Assembly (NCBI GenBank): GCA_002709085.1
Contig: PAPR01000064.1
Coordinates: forward strand, 1 to 44,049
Origin: Pseudooceanicola sp.
GTDB taxonomy: Bacteria > Pseudomonadota > Alphaproteobacteria > Rhodobacterales > Rhodobacteraceae
Reading direction: 5' to 3'
DNA length: 44,049 bases
Position 1 is the first letter of the stretch. Each line of letters opens with the position of its first letter. The translations under genes and the position numbers were made by a program. Below the pieces are notes generated by a model. The model saw only the letters and a list, made by a program, of their open reading frames with translations. It had not been told where the DNA came from and did not search any database. This document shows positions 26,520 through 35,978 of the stretch, piece after piece.

Positions 26520-27382
26520 CAGAACAGAACACCCGCCTCGGCATCCTGCTGATGATTACCACGACAATCGTGTTTGCGGTGCAGGACGGAATCTCACGTC
26601 ATCTGGCGGCGGATTATCCCGTGCCGATGATCGTGATGGTCCGATATTGGTTCTTTGCGATTTTCGTCATGGTGGTGGCCAGCCGACAGGCGGGCGGTAT
26701 CGTCAACGCCGCGCGGACCCAGCAGCCGTTTCTGCAGATTTTTCGCGGCGCGCTCTTGGCCGCGCAGATTTGCATCGTAATCGTGGCCTTCGACCGGCTG
26801 GGTCTGGTCGAAACCCATGCGATTTTTGTTTGTGCTCCGCTTCTGGTGGCGGCGTTGTCAGGCCCTATCTTAGGTGAATCCGTCGGATGGCTGCGCTGGT
26901 CGGCGATCGGCGTCGGCTTTATCGGCGTGCTGATCATCCTGAGACCGGGCTATGGGGTGTTTTCGCCCGACGCGCTGATACCTTTGACCGCCGCTTTGAT
27001 GTTCGCCACTTACGTCTTGCTGACGCGCTTTGTCTCGCGTCGCGATTCCTCGGCCACCTCGTTCTTTTGGACAGGCGTGACCGGCGGCGTGTTGATGACA
27101 ATGGTGGGAATCTGGACGTGGACGCCGATGTCACCGACTGCGTCGATCTGGTTGGCTTGCCTCTGCGTGACCGGGGCGCTGGGGCATTACCTATTGATCC
27201 GCACCTACGAGATCGCCGAAGCGAGCGCGGTTCAACCCTTCACCTATTTCCAACTGGTCTTTGTCGCGATCATCGGGATGAGTGTCTTTGACGAGACCGT
27301 GGAGATCAATGTCGCGATCGGCGCCGTAATCGTCATTGCCGCAGGTCTATTCACCCTCTGGCGCGAACGCAGAAAGGGTTGA
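26516..27382 (+). CDS. EamA/DMT-family transporter
   Basis: This 288-residue integral membrane protein has about ten hydrophobic segments arranged as two EamA repeats (about residues 8-140 and 150-285), ending in a short basic tail RERRKG. DMT-family members export metabolites such as amino acids; the substrate is unknown. It overlaps mnmD by four bases (ATGA), implying translational coupling. Its last 36 bases overlap the 3' end of the convergent transglycosylase gene. Confidence 0.88.
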   Translation: MTEQNTRLGILLMITTTIVFAVQDGISRHLAADYPVPMIVMVRYWFFAIFVMVVASRQAGGIVNAARTQQPFLQIFRGALLAAQICIVIVAFDRLGLVETHAIFVCAPLLVAALSGPILGESVGWLRWSAIGVGFIGVLIILRPGYGVFSPDALIPLTAALMFATYVLLTRFVSRRDSSATSFFWTGVTGGVLMTMVGIWTWTPMSPTASIWLACLCVTGALGHYLLIRTYEIAEASAVQPFTYFQLVFVAIIGMSVFDETVEINVAIGAVIVIAAGLFTLWRERRKG

Positions 27383-29365
27383 GCCGGACAATTCCTGACT
27401 GAAGGGGATCGGCAAGGGCGGCTGCCCCAGTCGGGCGCGATAGATTGGCAGGCTCTCGGCCACCCGTTGCACGTAGTTTCGCGTCTCGCGGAACGGGATA
27501 TGTTCTACCCAGTCAACTGCGTCAACGGTATCGAACCGGGGATCGCCAAACAGCGCCGACCATCTTGTCGCCCGCGACGGCCCGGCGTTGTAACCCACCG
27601 ACATCAGCATAACGTTGCCATCAAAATCACGCGCCAGCTTTGCGAGGTAAGCAGAGCCTAAACTGGCGTTATATGCCCAGTATCCCAACCGATCAGACAC
27701 GCCGTCGGTATCACCCACGACCCTCGCCATGGCTGCGGCAGTGCGCGGCATCAGCTGCATCAGACCGCGTGCCCCGACATGCGAAGTCACGGCGGGATCA
27801 AATTCGCTTTCACGTCTTGCGATTGCCAGAGCCATTTCCATGGAAATCGGCAGCTTCATCTCGACCATCGGATGCAGCGCGTAATAATGCCGGGGGATCA
27901 CGATACCGCGGCTGGCGGCGGCCTTGCCCAGCATGATCTCCAGATGCGGATCGCCAAACTCCTCGACCATGCGGCCAAGGCTGTGGATCTCGTCTTCGGT
28001 GACGGTCGCTACCAATTGTTTGAGGAATCGCTCGGCCTCGAAGTCCTCACCTGCGGCTTGCAGCAAGGCCACCGCCTCTCGTAGTGGGTTTTCGGCCAGG
28101 GCAGTCTCTTGCCAGGGTTTCCCCAGTTCTTGTCCGGCGAGCGAGGCCTCAAAGGGGATGCCTGCCTTCTCGGCTGCGAGTAATCCATAAAAGGACGTCT
28201 GATGCTCTCCGCCGATGCGATAGGCCTCCATCGCTTTCTCCGGCGCCTCCAAGGCCTCGAAGGCCCGCCCGCGCCAATACCCGGCGCGCCCTAACGAAAT
28301 TGGTGTCTGAACGGCGTCCTGGAGCCTTGTGAAATGCTTTAGCGCCACCTCGGGCTGCTTCAGGAACCTAAGAGCGATATACCCCGCCAGCCATTCCAGA
28401 TCGGCAAAGTTGCTGCCCTCGGCCAGTTGATGCGTCGAGGCGAGTTTATAGGCGACCTCTGCGCTGCCATTGCGCATCTCGTCTCGCGCATAGGATCGAC
28501 GCTTGTTCGCCCATTTCTCGGGGAAGCCGAGGCCGTTGGGTATTTGGCTCTGTTCCAGCAAAAGCTCCTGGGCGTCGTCACGCAGCCCCTTCTGCACCCG
28601 CCAGGCAAACCGGTCGAAGGCAAGACCCGGGTCCGACTGCATCGCCTCGGGCACGGCATCAATCAATGCGTCGATATTTCCGGCCTTGCCCTGTAACGCC
28701 ATCCGCGCGCGGGCAATCGCCACGTGATCGTCGTCGACCAAATCCAGCATCCGCAGGGTATCGCCGTCGCGATTTTCCCAAATCGCGTGGGACAGGCGGG
28801 CCTCGTGATGCGGAACCAACTGGGCGACGTATTGCGCACGGAATTTGTCGTGAGTTGCAGGGTCCAGATCAAGGGTCCGCCAGGCCAGGACGATGGTTGC
28901 TTCGGCCTCGCCCTTTCGTCCGGCGGCCTCAAGCGCGGCGGCGTAGCGCAACGCCCCCTCCCCGGTCTGCGGCGCATAGTCGGCAAAAAATGTCAGAACC
29001 TGCGCATCGGTCGCCGCGCCAAATGAACGCTCGCTCCGCCGGCGCATGTAGTCGAGCCCCGGCCAGTCAGCATTCGAGTCGAGGAATTCCAAGACCTCGA
29101 CTGGCGTACCGAGACCATTGCGCAGTTTCAGCCAGCGCAGGATGTCTAACGCGACCTCACCGTCACGCTCCGCAATCGCGTAGGCCTGACTCCAGCGTCC
29201 ATCCCGCGCCGCGTCAAGGGCAGAGGCCAGCGGTCTGGGGGCCGTCGTCGCAACAGAGCTGACCAGCGGACTTTCGGCCGCTCGCAGAGGCACGGGCAGG
29301 GCACAAAGGACCCCGGCCAGACCCACACCGAGAGCCAGACCGCTGAGGCGCACTACTACTTGCAT
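27347..29365 (-). CDS. Slt-type soluble lytic murein transglycosylase
   Basis: This 672-residue exported protein has a signal peptide (about residues 1-30) and a long alpha-helical superhelix of repeated short helices. A C-terminal SLT domain follows, with RRESEFD (catalytic E519), [10 protein letters not shown] and SVGYNAGP. It cleaves the glycan strand of peptidoglycan to anhydromuropeptides in the periplasm, like E. coli Slt70. ATG 29365 opens the signal peptide; an in-frame start at 29425 would extend it with unrelated residues. The 3' end overlaps the convergent EamA gene by 36 bases, so no terminator lies between. Confidence 0.92.
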   Translation of the reverse strand: MQVVVRLSGLALGVGLAGVLCALPVPLRAAESPLVSSVATTAPRPLASALDAARDGRWSQAYAIAERDGEVALDILRWLKLRNGLGTPVEVLEFLDSNADWPGLDYMRRRSERSFGAATDAQVLTFFADYAPQTGEGALRYAAALEAAGRKGEAEATIVLAWRTLDLDPATHDKFRAQYVAQLVPHHEARLSHAIWENRDGDTLRMLDLVDDDHVAIARARMALQGKAGNIDALIDAVPEAMQSDPGLAFDRFAWRVQKGLRDDAQELLLEQSQIPNGLGFPEKWANKRRSYARDEMRNGSAEVAYKLASTHQLAEGSNFADLEWLAGYIALRFLKQPEVALKHFTRLQDAVQTPISLGRAGYWRGRAFEALEAPEKAMEAYRIGGEHQTSFYGLLAAEKAGIPFEASLAGQELGKPWQETALAENPLREAVALLQAAGEDFEAERFLKQLVATVTEDEIHSLGRMVEEFGDPHLEIMLGKAAASRGIVIPRHYYALHPMVEMKLPISMEMALAIARRESEFDPAVTSHVGARGLMQLMPRTAAAMARVVGDTDGVSDRLGYWAYNASLGSAYLAKLARDFDGNVMLMSVGYNAGPSRATRWSALFGDPRFDTVDAVDWVEHIPFRETRNYVQRVAESLPIYRARLGQPPLPIPFSQELSGSTLSAFAPEGE

Positions 29366-29511
29366 TTCTTTTGTCGAACCCGGATAGACACGGAGCAAAT
29401 GTAGTGCCGCCCCGCCATGTCGCAAGACACATCCATGTCACCGGCATGTCACCGGCAGGGAATCGCAACGGGATCGGCCATCCGCCACCCGCCAAACGAA
29501 AGGAGCGTGTC

Positions 29512-30387
29512 ATGTTTCACGGGTCTATCCCCGCTTTGGTCACGCCGTTCAAGAACGGCGAGCTGGATCTGGATACGCTGAAAAAGCTGGTCGACTGGCA
29601 TGTCGATCAGGGATCGAATGGCCTCGTCCCCGTGGGCACGACCGGGGAATCACCGACCCTGTCGCTGCGTGAACATGAGATTGTCGTCGAGGAAGTGGTG
29701 AAATACGCGGCCGGGCGCATTCCCGTCATCGCGGGTGCGGGGGCGAACAACACCGCCGAGGGTGTGCGCCTGATCAAGCACGCCGCCGATGTCGGCGCCG
29801 ATGGCGCGTTGGTTGTGACGCCCTATTACAACAAGCCGACGCAGCGTGGATTGATCGCGCACTTCACCGCGATGCACGACGCCGTCGACATACCGATCAT
29901 CATCTATAACATCCCGCCGCGCTCCGTCGTCGACATGTCGCCTGAAACGATGGGCGAACTGGCCAAGCTGCCACGCATTATCGGCGTCAAGGACGCCACC
30001 GCCAAACTGGAGCGTGTTGCCCTGCAGCGCATCACCTGTGGCAGGGATTTCGTCCAGCTTTCGGGCGAGGACGCAACGGCCATCGGCTATAATGCCATGG
30101 GCGGCACGGGCTGCATTTCCGTTACCGCAAATGTCGCGCCAAAGCTCAGCGCCGAAATGCAGGCCGCTTGCGCCGCTGGCGATTACAAGTCGGCGCTCGC
30201 CTATCAGGACCTTTTGATGCCCCTGCATGATGCGGTCTTTGTCGAACCTGGCCTGTGCGGTGTGAAGTTCGCGATGTCGGAACTCGGTCTCTGCTCGGAC
30301 GAGGTTCGCCTGCCGCTGCAGACCGTCACCGACGAGACGAAGGAAAGGCTACGTGCGGCCATGCGCCATGCGGGTCTGTTGACCTGA
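29512..30387 (+). CDS. dapA: 4-hydroxy-tetrahydrodipicolinate synthase
   Basis: This 291-residue class I aldolase-fold enzyme condenses pyruvate with aspartate semialdehyde in lysine/diaminopimelate synthesis. The Schiff-base lysine K160 (GVKDATA), catalytic Tyr Y132 (IIYNIPPR), the TTGE motif (residues 43-46) and VTPYYNKP (about residue 102) are present. Length is normal. AAAGGAG precedes ATG 29512, and in-frame ATGs upstream run through the leader of the divergent transglycosylase. A strong terminator follows. Confidence 0.95.
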   Translation: MFHGSIPALVTPFKNGELDLDTLKKLVDWHVDQGSNGLVPVGTTGESPTLSLREHEIVVEEVVKYAAGRIPVIAGAGANNTAEGVRLIKHAADVGADGALVVTPYYNKPTQRGLIAHFTAMHDAVDIPIIIYNIPPRSVVDMSPETMGELAKLPRIIGVKDATAKLERVALQRITCGRDFVQLSGEDATAIGYNAMGGTGCISVTANVAPKLSAEMQAACAAGDYKSALAYQDLLMPLHDAVFVEPGLCGVKFAMSELGLCSDEVRLPLQTVTDETKERLRAAMRHAGLLT

Positions 30388-30410
30388 TTAGCCCCGCATT
30401 ACGGAACTAG

Positions 30411-30439
30411 AGGGTCGGCGCTTTGCGCTGACCCTTTTC
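30411..30439 (+). terminator. Intrinsic terminator after dapA
   Basis: AGGGTC-G-GCGC and GCGC-T-GACCCT form an 11-bp stem (one mismatch) around a TTT loop, followed by TTTTCTG. It lies 24 bases after the dapA stop. The convergent cho operon ends 21 bases to the right, so it may also receive minus-strand transcripts. Confidence 0.88.
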
Positions 30440-30459
30440 TGTCTCTACACGACAGCCGT

Positions 30460-31488
30460 CTAAGCTCCCGAAGGGTTACTTAACCCGCGCAGCAGGTCAT
30501 CCTTGCTCAGCTGCCCGATCACCGCGCCGTTCTCGACCACGCCGATAGGACCGGGCGCGCCGATCATCCTCTCCATCCCGTCCCGGATCAGCGCGTCCGC
30601 CTCGATCGTTACCTCATGCGCGCCGCGCGATGCGCGCATGAGATCTCGCGCGCGCAAGACGCCGAGAGGGTTCATATGCTGGACAAATTCCTTGACGTAG
30701 TCATTCTTGGGGTCGCGAAAGATCTCCTGCGGCGTCCCCATCTGGACGATCCGGCCGCCTTCCATGATCGCGATCTTGTTGCCGAGCTTGAACGCTTCGT
30801 CGAGGTCGTGCGACACGAAGATCAGCGTGCGCTTCAGCTTCTGCTGCAGTTCTAGCAGTTCGTCTTGCAACTTGGTGCGAATCAATGGGTCGAGCGCCGA
30901 AAACGGCTCGTCCATCAGAAGGATCGGCGCGTCCGTGATAAAGGCACGCGCCAGTCCAACCCGTTGCTGCATCCCGCCAGATAACTCACCGACCTTGCGT
31001 TCAGACCACTCCGACAGACCGACCAGTGCCAGTTGCTCGTCGATCTGCGCATTCGCCTGTTTGGCGCGCATGCCCGCCAGTTCCAGCGGCAACCCGACAT
31101 TCTCGCGCACCGTGCGCCAGGGCAGCAGCCCGAACTGCTGAAAAACCATCGCGATATTGTGCATTCGCAAGCGCCGCAGGGTCGCCGGATCGGCGTTGGT
31201 GACGTCAACCATCCCGTCACCGTCATGAATTCGGACGGTTCCACGAACCACAGGATTCAGCCCGTTAACTGCCCGTAACAGGGTCGATTTTCCGGACCCC
31301 GACAGCCCCATGAGAACGAGGATTTCGCCCTCTTCGACCGCAAGCGTGCAATCGTGCACCCCGAGAATCTGGCCGGTGGAGGCCTGGATCTCGCTCCGCT
31401 CCTGACCGGCATCCATCAGCGGAAGAGCCTTGTCGGGTGTATTGCCAAACACGATGGAGACATTCTCAATATCGACAGCCACGCTCAT
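30460..31488 (-). CDS. choV: Choline ABC transporter ATP-binding protein
   Basis: This 342-residue ATPase of the quaternary-amine (ProV/OpuAA) family has Walker A GLSGSGKST (K67), the signature ELSGGMQQR, Walker B LLMDEPFSALD and a switch His in FVSHDLDEA. A C-terminal regulatory extension (about residues 270-342) is reminiscent of the CBS region of ProV but short. It energises choline uptake together with ChoW and ChoX. The start overlaps the choW stop by four bases, and it is the last gene of the minus-strand choXWV operon next to betI-betC. Confidence 0.93.
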   Translation of the reverse strand: MSVAVDIENVSIVFGNTPDKALPLMDAGQERSEIQASTGQILGVHDCTLAVEEGEILVLMGLSGSGKSTLLRAVNGLNPVVRGTVRIHDGDGMVDVTNADPATLRRLRMHNIAMVFQQFGLLPWRTVRENVGLPLELAGMRAKQANAQIDEQLALVGLSEWSERKVGELSGGMQQRVGLARAFITDAPILLMDEPFSALDPLIRTKLQDELLELQQKLKRTLIFVSHDLDEAFKLGNKIAIMEGGRIVQMGTPQEIFRDPKNDYVKEFVQHMNPLGVLRARDLMRASRGAHEVTIEADALIRDGMERMIGAPGPIGVVENGAVIGQLSKDDLLRGLSNPSGA

Positions 31489-32321
31489 TTCCGCCCTCCC
31501 ACGTTAAGGATGCGGTCGAGCATGATCGCCACCACGACGATGACAAAACCCGATTCAAAGCCGAGCGCCGTATTCACCTGATTGAGCGCCCTCACCACCG
31601 GCACGCCCAACCCATTCGCCCCGACCAGTGCCGCAACCACCACCATCGATAGAGATAGCATGATCGTCTGGTTCAGTCCGGCCATGATCTGCGGCAGGGC
31701 GAAGGGCAATTCCACCTTATACAGGGTCTGTTCGGGGGTCGCCCCGAATGCACGTGCGGCCTCCAGCAGGGCCTGCGGGGTCGAAGATACCCCCAGATGC
31801 GTCATGCGAATGGGCGCCGGTAGCACAAAGATCACCGTGGCAATGAGCCCCGGCACCATGCCGATGCCAAAGAACACGATTGCCGGTATAAGATAAACGA
31901 ACGTCGGCAAGGTTTGCATCAGGTCCAGAACGGGGCGCAGATATGCATAGAGTTTCGGGCGATGCGCCGAGGCGATCCCAATCGGCACACCGATGGCCAT
32001 GCAGACGACGCACGCCGATAGCACCAGCGTCAGGCTCTCTGTCGTTTCCTCCCAGTAGTCCTGATTAAGGATGAAGAGGAAGCCGAGGAAGATGAAGGCA
32101 CAGACTTTCCAGTTACGCTGAATTAGCCAGGTTAGAGCCACAAAGGCCACGATCACGATCAAGGGGTGGGGCCCCTGCAAGACCCAGAGGATCGAATCGA
32201 TCAAGGTCTCCATCACCACCGACAGGAAGTCGAGGAACCACTCACCGTTGTCGCGCACCCATTCGAAAACCGCCGCTGCCGCCTTGCCAACCGGTAGCTT
32301 GTTATCCGTCAGCCATTCCAC
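31485..32321 (-). CDS. choW: Choline ABC transporter permease
   Basis: This 278-residue inner-membrane permease has about six helices and the binding-protein-dependent transport EAA-like region EAARAFGATPEQTLYKVELPF, truncated here as EAARAFGATP...LPFALPQ (about residues 190-215). It belongs to the ProW/OpuAB family and forms the channel of the choline transporter. It follows choX after 117 bases, with a terminator-like hairpin in between, and overlaps choV by four bases. Confidence 0.92.
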   Translation of the reverse strand: MEWLTDNKLPVGKAAAAVFEWVRDNGEWFLDFLSVVMETLIDSILWVLQGPHPLIVIVAFVALTWLIQRNWKVCAFIFLGFLFILNQDYWEETTESLTLVLSACVVCMAIGVPIGIASAHRPKLYAYLRPVLDLMQTLPTFVYLIPAIVFFGIGMVPGLIATVIFVLPAPIRMTHLGVSSTPQALLEAARAFGATPEQTLYKVELPFALPQIMAGLNQTIMLSLSMVVVAALVGANGLGVPVVRALNQVNTALGFESGFVIVVVAIMLDRILNVGGRK

Positions 32322-32394
32322 TGGCTCATCCCCCGTGATCCTAGCCCTCTCGCGGGGCCTCGTTCATAGCCGCGAACAGATCGCGATGACGGAA

Positions 32395-32425
32395 AACCCC
32401 ACCGTCCGTTCGGGACGGCGGGGTT
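32395..32425 (-). terminator. Intercistronic hairpin between choX and choW
   Basis: AACCCCACCGTCC (32395-32407) pairs with GGACGGCGGGGTT (32413-32425), 12 of 13 positions, around a five-base loop. On the minus strand it ends in GGGGTTTTCC, so it has the form of an intrinsic terminator located 14 bases after the choX stop. It probably causes partial termination or protects the choX message, giving excess binding protein over membrane components. Confidence 0.78.
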
Positions 32426-32438
32426 CCAAAGGTCACAC

Positions 32439-33353
32439 TCAGAGACCCAATTCGGCTTTCAGAGCCTCGACGCCGTCACCGCCATCCAGTGTGGTCACGC
32501 CGTCAGCCCATCCGGCGACAGTGTCAGGGTTGGCCTTGATCCACTCCAGAGTCGCGTCCTCCGGGTCGGCGCCATCGTCCAGAATCTGGCCCATGATGCT
32601 GTTCTCCATCTCCAGCGAGAAATTCATCTGGCTGAACAGCTTGCCGATGTTTGGGCATTCGTCGGAATACCCCTTGCGCGTCACGGTATGGACCTGGCCC
32701 TCACCGCCAAAGAAATCCTCGCCCCCCGTCAAATACTTGAGCGAGAAGTTGGCGTTCATCGGATGCGGCTCCCAACCAAGGAAGACAACCGGCTGCTCTT
32801 TCTTGTAGATGCGTGCGACCTGCGCCAGCATCCCCTGTTCCGAAGATTCCACAATCTGGAACCCCTCCAGATCAAAGGTGTTCGACTCGGTGAGTCCCAC
32901 AAGATAATCGTTGCCCTCATTGCCCGGCTCAATCCCGTAGATCTTGCCATCCAGCTCGTCCTTGAACTTGTGGATGTCGCCATAGCTCTTCAGACCGGCC
33001 TCGTAGGTGTAGGTCGGCACGGCCAGCGTATATTTGGTCCCGGTGAGATTGGTGTTGATTGATTCGATCTCACCGCTTTCGATATAGGGGCCGATCGCGC
33101 CCGATTGCGCTGGCATCCAGTTGCCGAGAAAGACGTCGACGTCATCGCTCTCCAAGGACGCAAAGGTCACGGGCACCGAGAGGATTTTGACGTCCACCTC
33201 GTAACCGAGCGCCTCCAGCACATGTTTGGCGGTGGCGGTGGTTGTGGTGATATCGGTCCAACCGACGTCGGACATGACGACTTCGCCACAATCGGCCTGT
33301 GCCACACCTGCGAGGCAGATGGACAAGGCGGAAACGGTAGACAGAAAACGCAT
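32439..33353 (-). CDS. choX: Choline ABC transporter substrate-binding protein
   Basis: This 304-residue periplasmic binding protein has a signal peptide ending VAQA (about residue 20). It has the ChoX/ProX-like OpuAC pattern: VMSDVGWTDITTTTATAKHV, FLGNWMPAQ, GIEPGNEGNDYL and FLGWEPHPMN. Aromatic residues in these motifs line the quaternary-ammonium pocket in characterised relatives. It delivers choline (and possibly acetylcholine) to ChoWV. It diverges from betI with a BetI-type palindrome 32 bases upstream of its ATG, so choline-responsive control is expected. Confidence 0.93.
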   Translation of the reverse strand: MRFLSTVSALSICLAGVAQADCGEVVMSDVGWTDITTTTATAKHVLEALGYEVDVKILSVPVTFASLESDDVDVFLGNWMPAQSGAIGPYIESGEIESINTNLTGTKYTLAVPTYTYEAGLKSYGDIHKFKDELDGKIYGIEPGNEGNDYLVGLTESNTFDLEGFQIVESSEQGMLAQVARIYKKEQPVVFLGWEPHPMNANFSLKYLTGGEDFFGGEGQVHTVTRKGYSDECPNIGKLFSQMNFSLEMENSIMGQILDDGADPEDATLEWIKANPDTVAGWADGVTTLDGGDGVEALKAELGL

Positions 33354-33384
33354 GAGAACTCCGTGAGTTTATCTAGGCAGGTTT

Positions 33385-33404
33385 TTGATTGACCAGTCAA
33401 TCAA
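33385..33404. promoter_or_regulatory. BetI-type operator
   Basis: TTGATTGAC-CA-GTCAATCAA is a palindrome with nine perfect base pairs on each side. It lies in the 103-base divergent region between choX and betI, 31 bases from the choX ATG and 52 bases from the betI ATG. In layout and sequence it resembles the E. coli BetI site (two TTAATTGAAC-like arms). BetI, coded immediately beside it, is expected to repress both directions until choline is present. Confidence 0.85.
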
Positions 33405-33456
33405 TCCACGGCTACCAGATTATTGCAACCAGTTTCTAGAACCTGCGGAGACCGAA

Positions 33457-34029
33457 ATGGCCGCCTTGCCCGCCAGAAAGCAACAGCTTGTAGAGGCCGC
33501 GATCTACGAGATCGGAACCTCGGGGTCTCTCAGCGTCACCGTGGGACAAATCGCCAAGCGGGCGGGTGTCTCGGCTGCGCTTGCCTTTCACTATTTCGGT
33601 GACAAGGATCGGCTGTTCCTCGCCACCATGCGCTATATCCTCAGGATATATGGCGATGAGGCCCGGCGTGCGCTGCTCGCGGCACAATCCCCGCGGGAGC
33701 GTGTGGAAGGTGTGATTCGCTCATGCTTTACCCCGGCCAATTTCCGCGCAGAGGTCGTCGCGACCTGGCTGAACTTTTACGTTATGGCGCAGCAGTCTGC
33801 CGAGGCACGGCGGCTGTTGTCGATATATCACCGCCGGTTGAAATCCAACCTGACCCGCGATCTGCGACCGCTTGCGGGTGAGAGGGCCAGCGATATTGCG
33901 CTTCGCATTGCTGGATTGATCGACGGCATCTACTTCCGCTCCGCGCTGAACCCGAATGAGACCACCAGCCAACAGGCCTCCTCGCATGTGCTGACGTTGC
34001 TCGACAATGAACTGGAGGCCCTGTCGTGA
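33457..34029 (+). CDS. betI: TetR-family choline-responsive repressor BetI
   Basis: This 190-residue TetR-family repressor has an N-terminal helix-turn-helix (TVGQIAKRAGVSAALAFHYFGDKD, shortened here to IAKRAGVSAALAFHYF, about residues 32-47) and a C-terminal ligand domain with the BetI pattern NFYVMAQQSAEARRL. Length is close to E. coli BetI. A same-frame TTG start at 33385 lies inside the operator palindrome, so ATG 33457 with GGAG upstream is chosen. It overlaps betC by four bases (GTGA). Confidence 0.92.
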   Translation: MAALPARKQQLVEAAIYEIGTSGSLSVTVGQIAKRAGVSAALAFHYFGDKDRLFLATMRYILRIYGDEARRALLAAQSPRERVEGVIRSCFTPANFRAEVVATWLNFYVMAQQSAEARRLLSIYHRRLKSNLTRDLRPLAGERASDIALRIAGLIDGIYFRSALNPNETTSQQASSHVLTLLDNELEALS

Positions 34030-35534
34030 GCCAGCCGAATATCCTCGTCATCATGGTCGACCAGTTGAGTGGAACCCTGTTTCCCGATGGACCCGCCGAC
34101 TGGCTGCATGCGCCGAACCTCAAGAAGCTCGCCGCGAGATCCGCGCGCTTCCGCAACTGCTATACCGCCTCACCCCTATGTGCGCCGGGGCGGGCATCCT
34201 TCATGTCGGGCCAACTGCCCTCTGTGACCGGGGTTTATGACAACGCGGCGGAGTTCCCCTCCGATCTGCCGACCTATGCCCACCATTTGCGCCGCGCGGG
34301 CTATCAGACCTGCCTCAGCGGCAAGATGCATTTTGTAGGTCCGGACCAGTTGCACGGGTTTGAGGAGCGTCTGACCACAGACATCTATCCCGCCGATTTC
34401 GGCTGGACCCCGGACTATCGCAAACCTGGCGAGCGTATCGACTGGTGGTATCATAACCTGGGCTCTGTCACCGGGGCCGGGGTCGCAGAGATCACCAACC
34501 AGATGGAATACGATGATGAGGTCGCTTACAACGCGACCCGCAAGCTCTACGATCTGGCGCGCGGTCACGATTCCCGACCTTGGTGCCTGACGGTCAGCTT
34601 TACCCACCCGCATGATCCCTATGTCGCCCGCAAGGAATTCTGGGATCTCTACGAGGATTGCGCCCATCTGGACCCCGAAGTTCCCGCGATCCCCTATGCG
34701 CAGCAGGACCCCCATTCACAGCGCATTTTCGACGCGAACGACTGGCGCGCCTTTGACATCACCCCCGATGATATCCGCAAGTCCCGGCGCGCCTATTTCG
34801 CCAACATCTCGTATCTCGACCACAAGGTCGGAGAGATCCTCGACGTGCTCGAGCGTACCCGGCAGGAGGCCGCGATCCTGTTCGTCTCGGATCACGGCGA
34901 CATGCTGGGAGAGCGTGGGTTGTGGTTCAAGATGACCTTCTTTGAGGGCGCTGCACGTGTCCCCATGATGCTCTGCGCACCCGAAGTTTTGCCCGGTTTG
35001 GTGACTGATCCGGTGTCAAATATCGACGTCTGTCCGACCCTTTGCGACCTTGCCGGGATCTCGCTGGACGACATCGCGGATTGGACGCATGGCGAGTCCC
35101 TCCTGCCGGTTGCTGGAGGCGCTGGGCGTCAATCGCCCGTACGCATGGAATATGCGGCCGAGGGGTCCTACGCTCCGCTCATCTCGCTTCGTCAGGGGCC
35201 GTGGAAATACAATCGCTGCCAACTCGACCCAGATCAACTGTTCAACTTAGACACTGATCCGCAGGAATTGAGAAATCTCGCCGACGACCCCGACCATGCC
35301 AAGACCCTCGCTGGGTTTCAGGCAGAGGCGGAGGCACGCTGGGACCTCGACGCCTTTGATGCGGGCGTCCGCAAATCTCAGGCGCGCCGATGGATCGTCT
35401 ATGAGGCACTTCGGAACGGGTCCTATTATCCGTGGGATTATCAGCCTCTGCAAAAGGCCTCAGAACGATTCATGCGCAACCACATGGACCTGAATGTCGT
35501 CGAGGAAAAGCAGCGCTATCCGCGCGGCGAATGA
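34026..35534 (+). CDS. betC: Choline sulfatase
   Basis: This 502-residue sulfatase begins PNILVIMVDQL with metal-ligand Asp D12. The formylglycine site is LCAPGRASF (C52, R56), and further metal/substrate residues lie in VSDHGDMLGE. The C-terminal region (about 440-502, with SQARRWIVYEAL and YPWDYQP) is the choline-sulfatase-specific tail. It releases choline and sulfate from choline-O-sulfate in the cytoplasm. It starts at GTG 34026, coupled to betI. betB and betA, usual in rhizobial betICBA operons, are not next to it in this window. Activity requires a formylglycine-generating enzyme encoded elsewhere. Confidence 0.94.
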   Translation: MSQPNILVIMVDQLSGTLFPDGPADWLHAPNLKKLAARSARFRNCYTASPLCAPGRASFMSGQLPSVTGVYDNAAEFPSDLPTYAHHLRRAGYQTCLSGKMHFVGPDQLHGFEERLTTDIYPADFGWTPDYRKPGERIDWWYHNLGSVTGAGVAEITNQMEYDDEVAYNATRKLYDLARGHDSRPWCLTVSFTHPHDPYVARKEFWDLYEDCAHLDPEVPAIPYAQQDPHSQRIFDANDWRAFDITPDDIRKSRRAYFANISYLDHKVGEILDVLERTRQEAAILFVSDHGDMLGERGLWFKMTFFEGAARVPMMLCAPEVLPGLVTDPVSNIDVCPTLCDLAGISLDDIADWTHGESLLPVAGGAGRQSPVRMEYAAEGSYAPLISLRQGPWKYNRCQLDPDQLFNLDTDPQELRNLADDPDHAKTLAGFQAEAEARWDLDAFDAGVRKSQARRWIVYEALRNGSYYPWDYQPLQKASERFMRNHMDLNVVEEKQRYPRGE

Positions 35535-35565
35535 GATGCTCGGCGAGATCAACAGCTGTAACGGA

Positions 35566-35931
35566 TCACTCCAGCGTCAGTACGTAGACCTGCGCGCCCC
35601 AGCCGTCGCCCGAACAGCGTGCCCGGATCTGCACCTTGCGCACCCCGTCCGGTATCATGACCGAGGATAGCGACCGCGTGAACGATTTATTATGGCCATG
35701 CGGGTGGGCCAATTCGCGCAGTCCCAGCCGGTTGCCCGCCATGTCGCGCACTTCCCAGCCGTCGGCGAAATGGTCCCAGCCTTGGTCCGGGTGCTTCAGC
35801 GTTACGCTGATCTTCCAACCCATGCCGGATCGGACGGCCTTGGCCGCGGTGATGACCGGCGCCTCCGCGAATGCAAAGGTCGGTACAACAGCAAGGCATG
35901 CGGCGAAGCAAAGAGCGGGGATACGGATCAT
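35566..35931 (-). CDS. Small exported protein of unknown function
   Basis: This 121-residue protein has a signal peptide (to about residue 22, AFA) and a compact, probably beta-rich domain rich in Trp, Gly and His (KHPDQGWDHFADGWEV, ELAHPHGHNKSFTRS). I do not recognise a named family. The pattern of a conserved secreted domain and the fine signal peptide argue that it is real. ATG 35931 opens the signal peptide. It is convergent with betC and lies downstream of the DUF599 gene, separated by 47 bases, possibly in the same transcript. Confidence 0.75.
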   Translation of the reverse strand: MIRIPALCFAACLAVVPTFAFAEAPVITAAKAVRSGMGWKISVTLKHPDQGWDHFADGWEVRDMAGNRLGLRELAHPHGHNKSFTRSLSSVMIPDGVRKVQIRARCSGDGWGAQVYVLTLE

Positions 35932-35978
35932 GACATTTCTTATACGCGCTTGACCGGTCTTTGGAAGCGCACGAGCTT

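Noticed and set aside
29366..29511. Lysine riboswitch before dapA
   Set aside because: The leader is only about 146 bases and shared with the divergent gene, without the long conserved multi-helix pattern.
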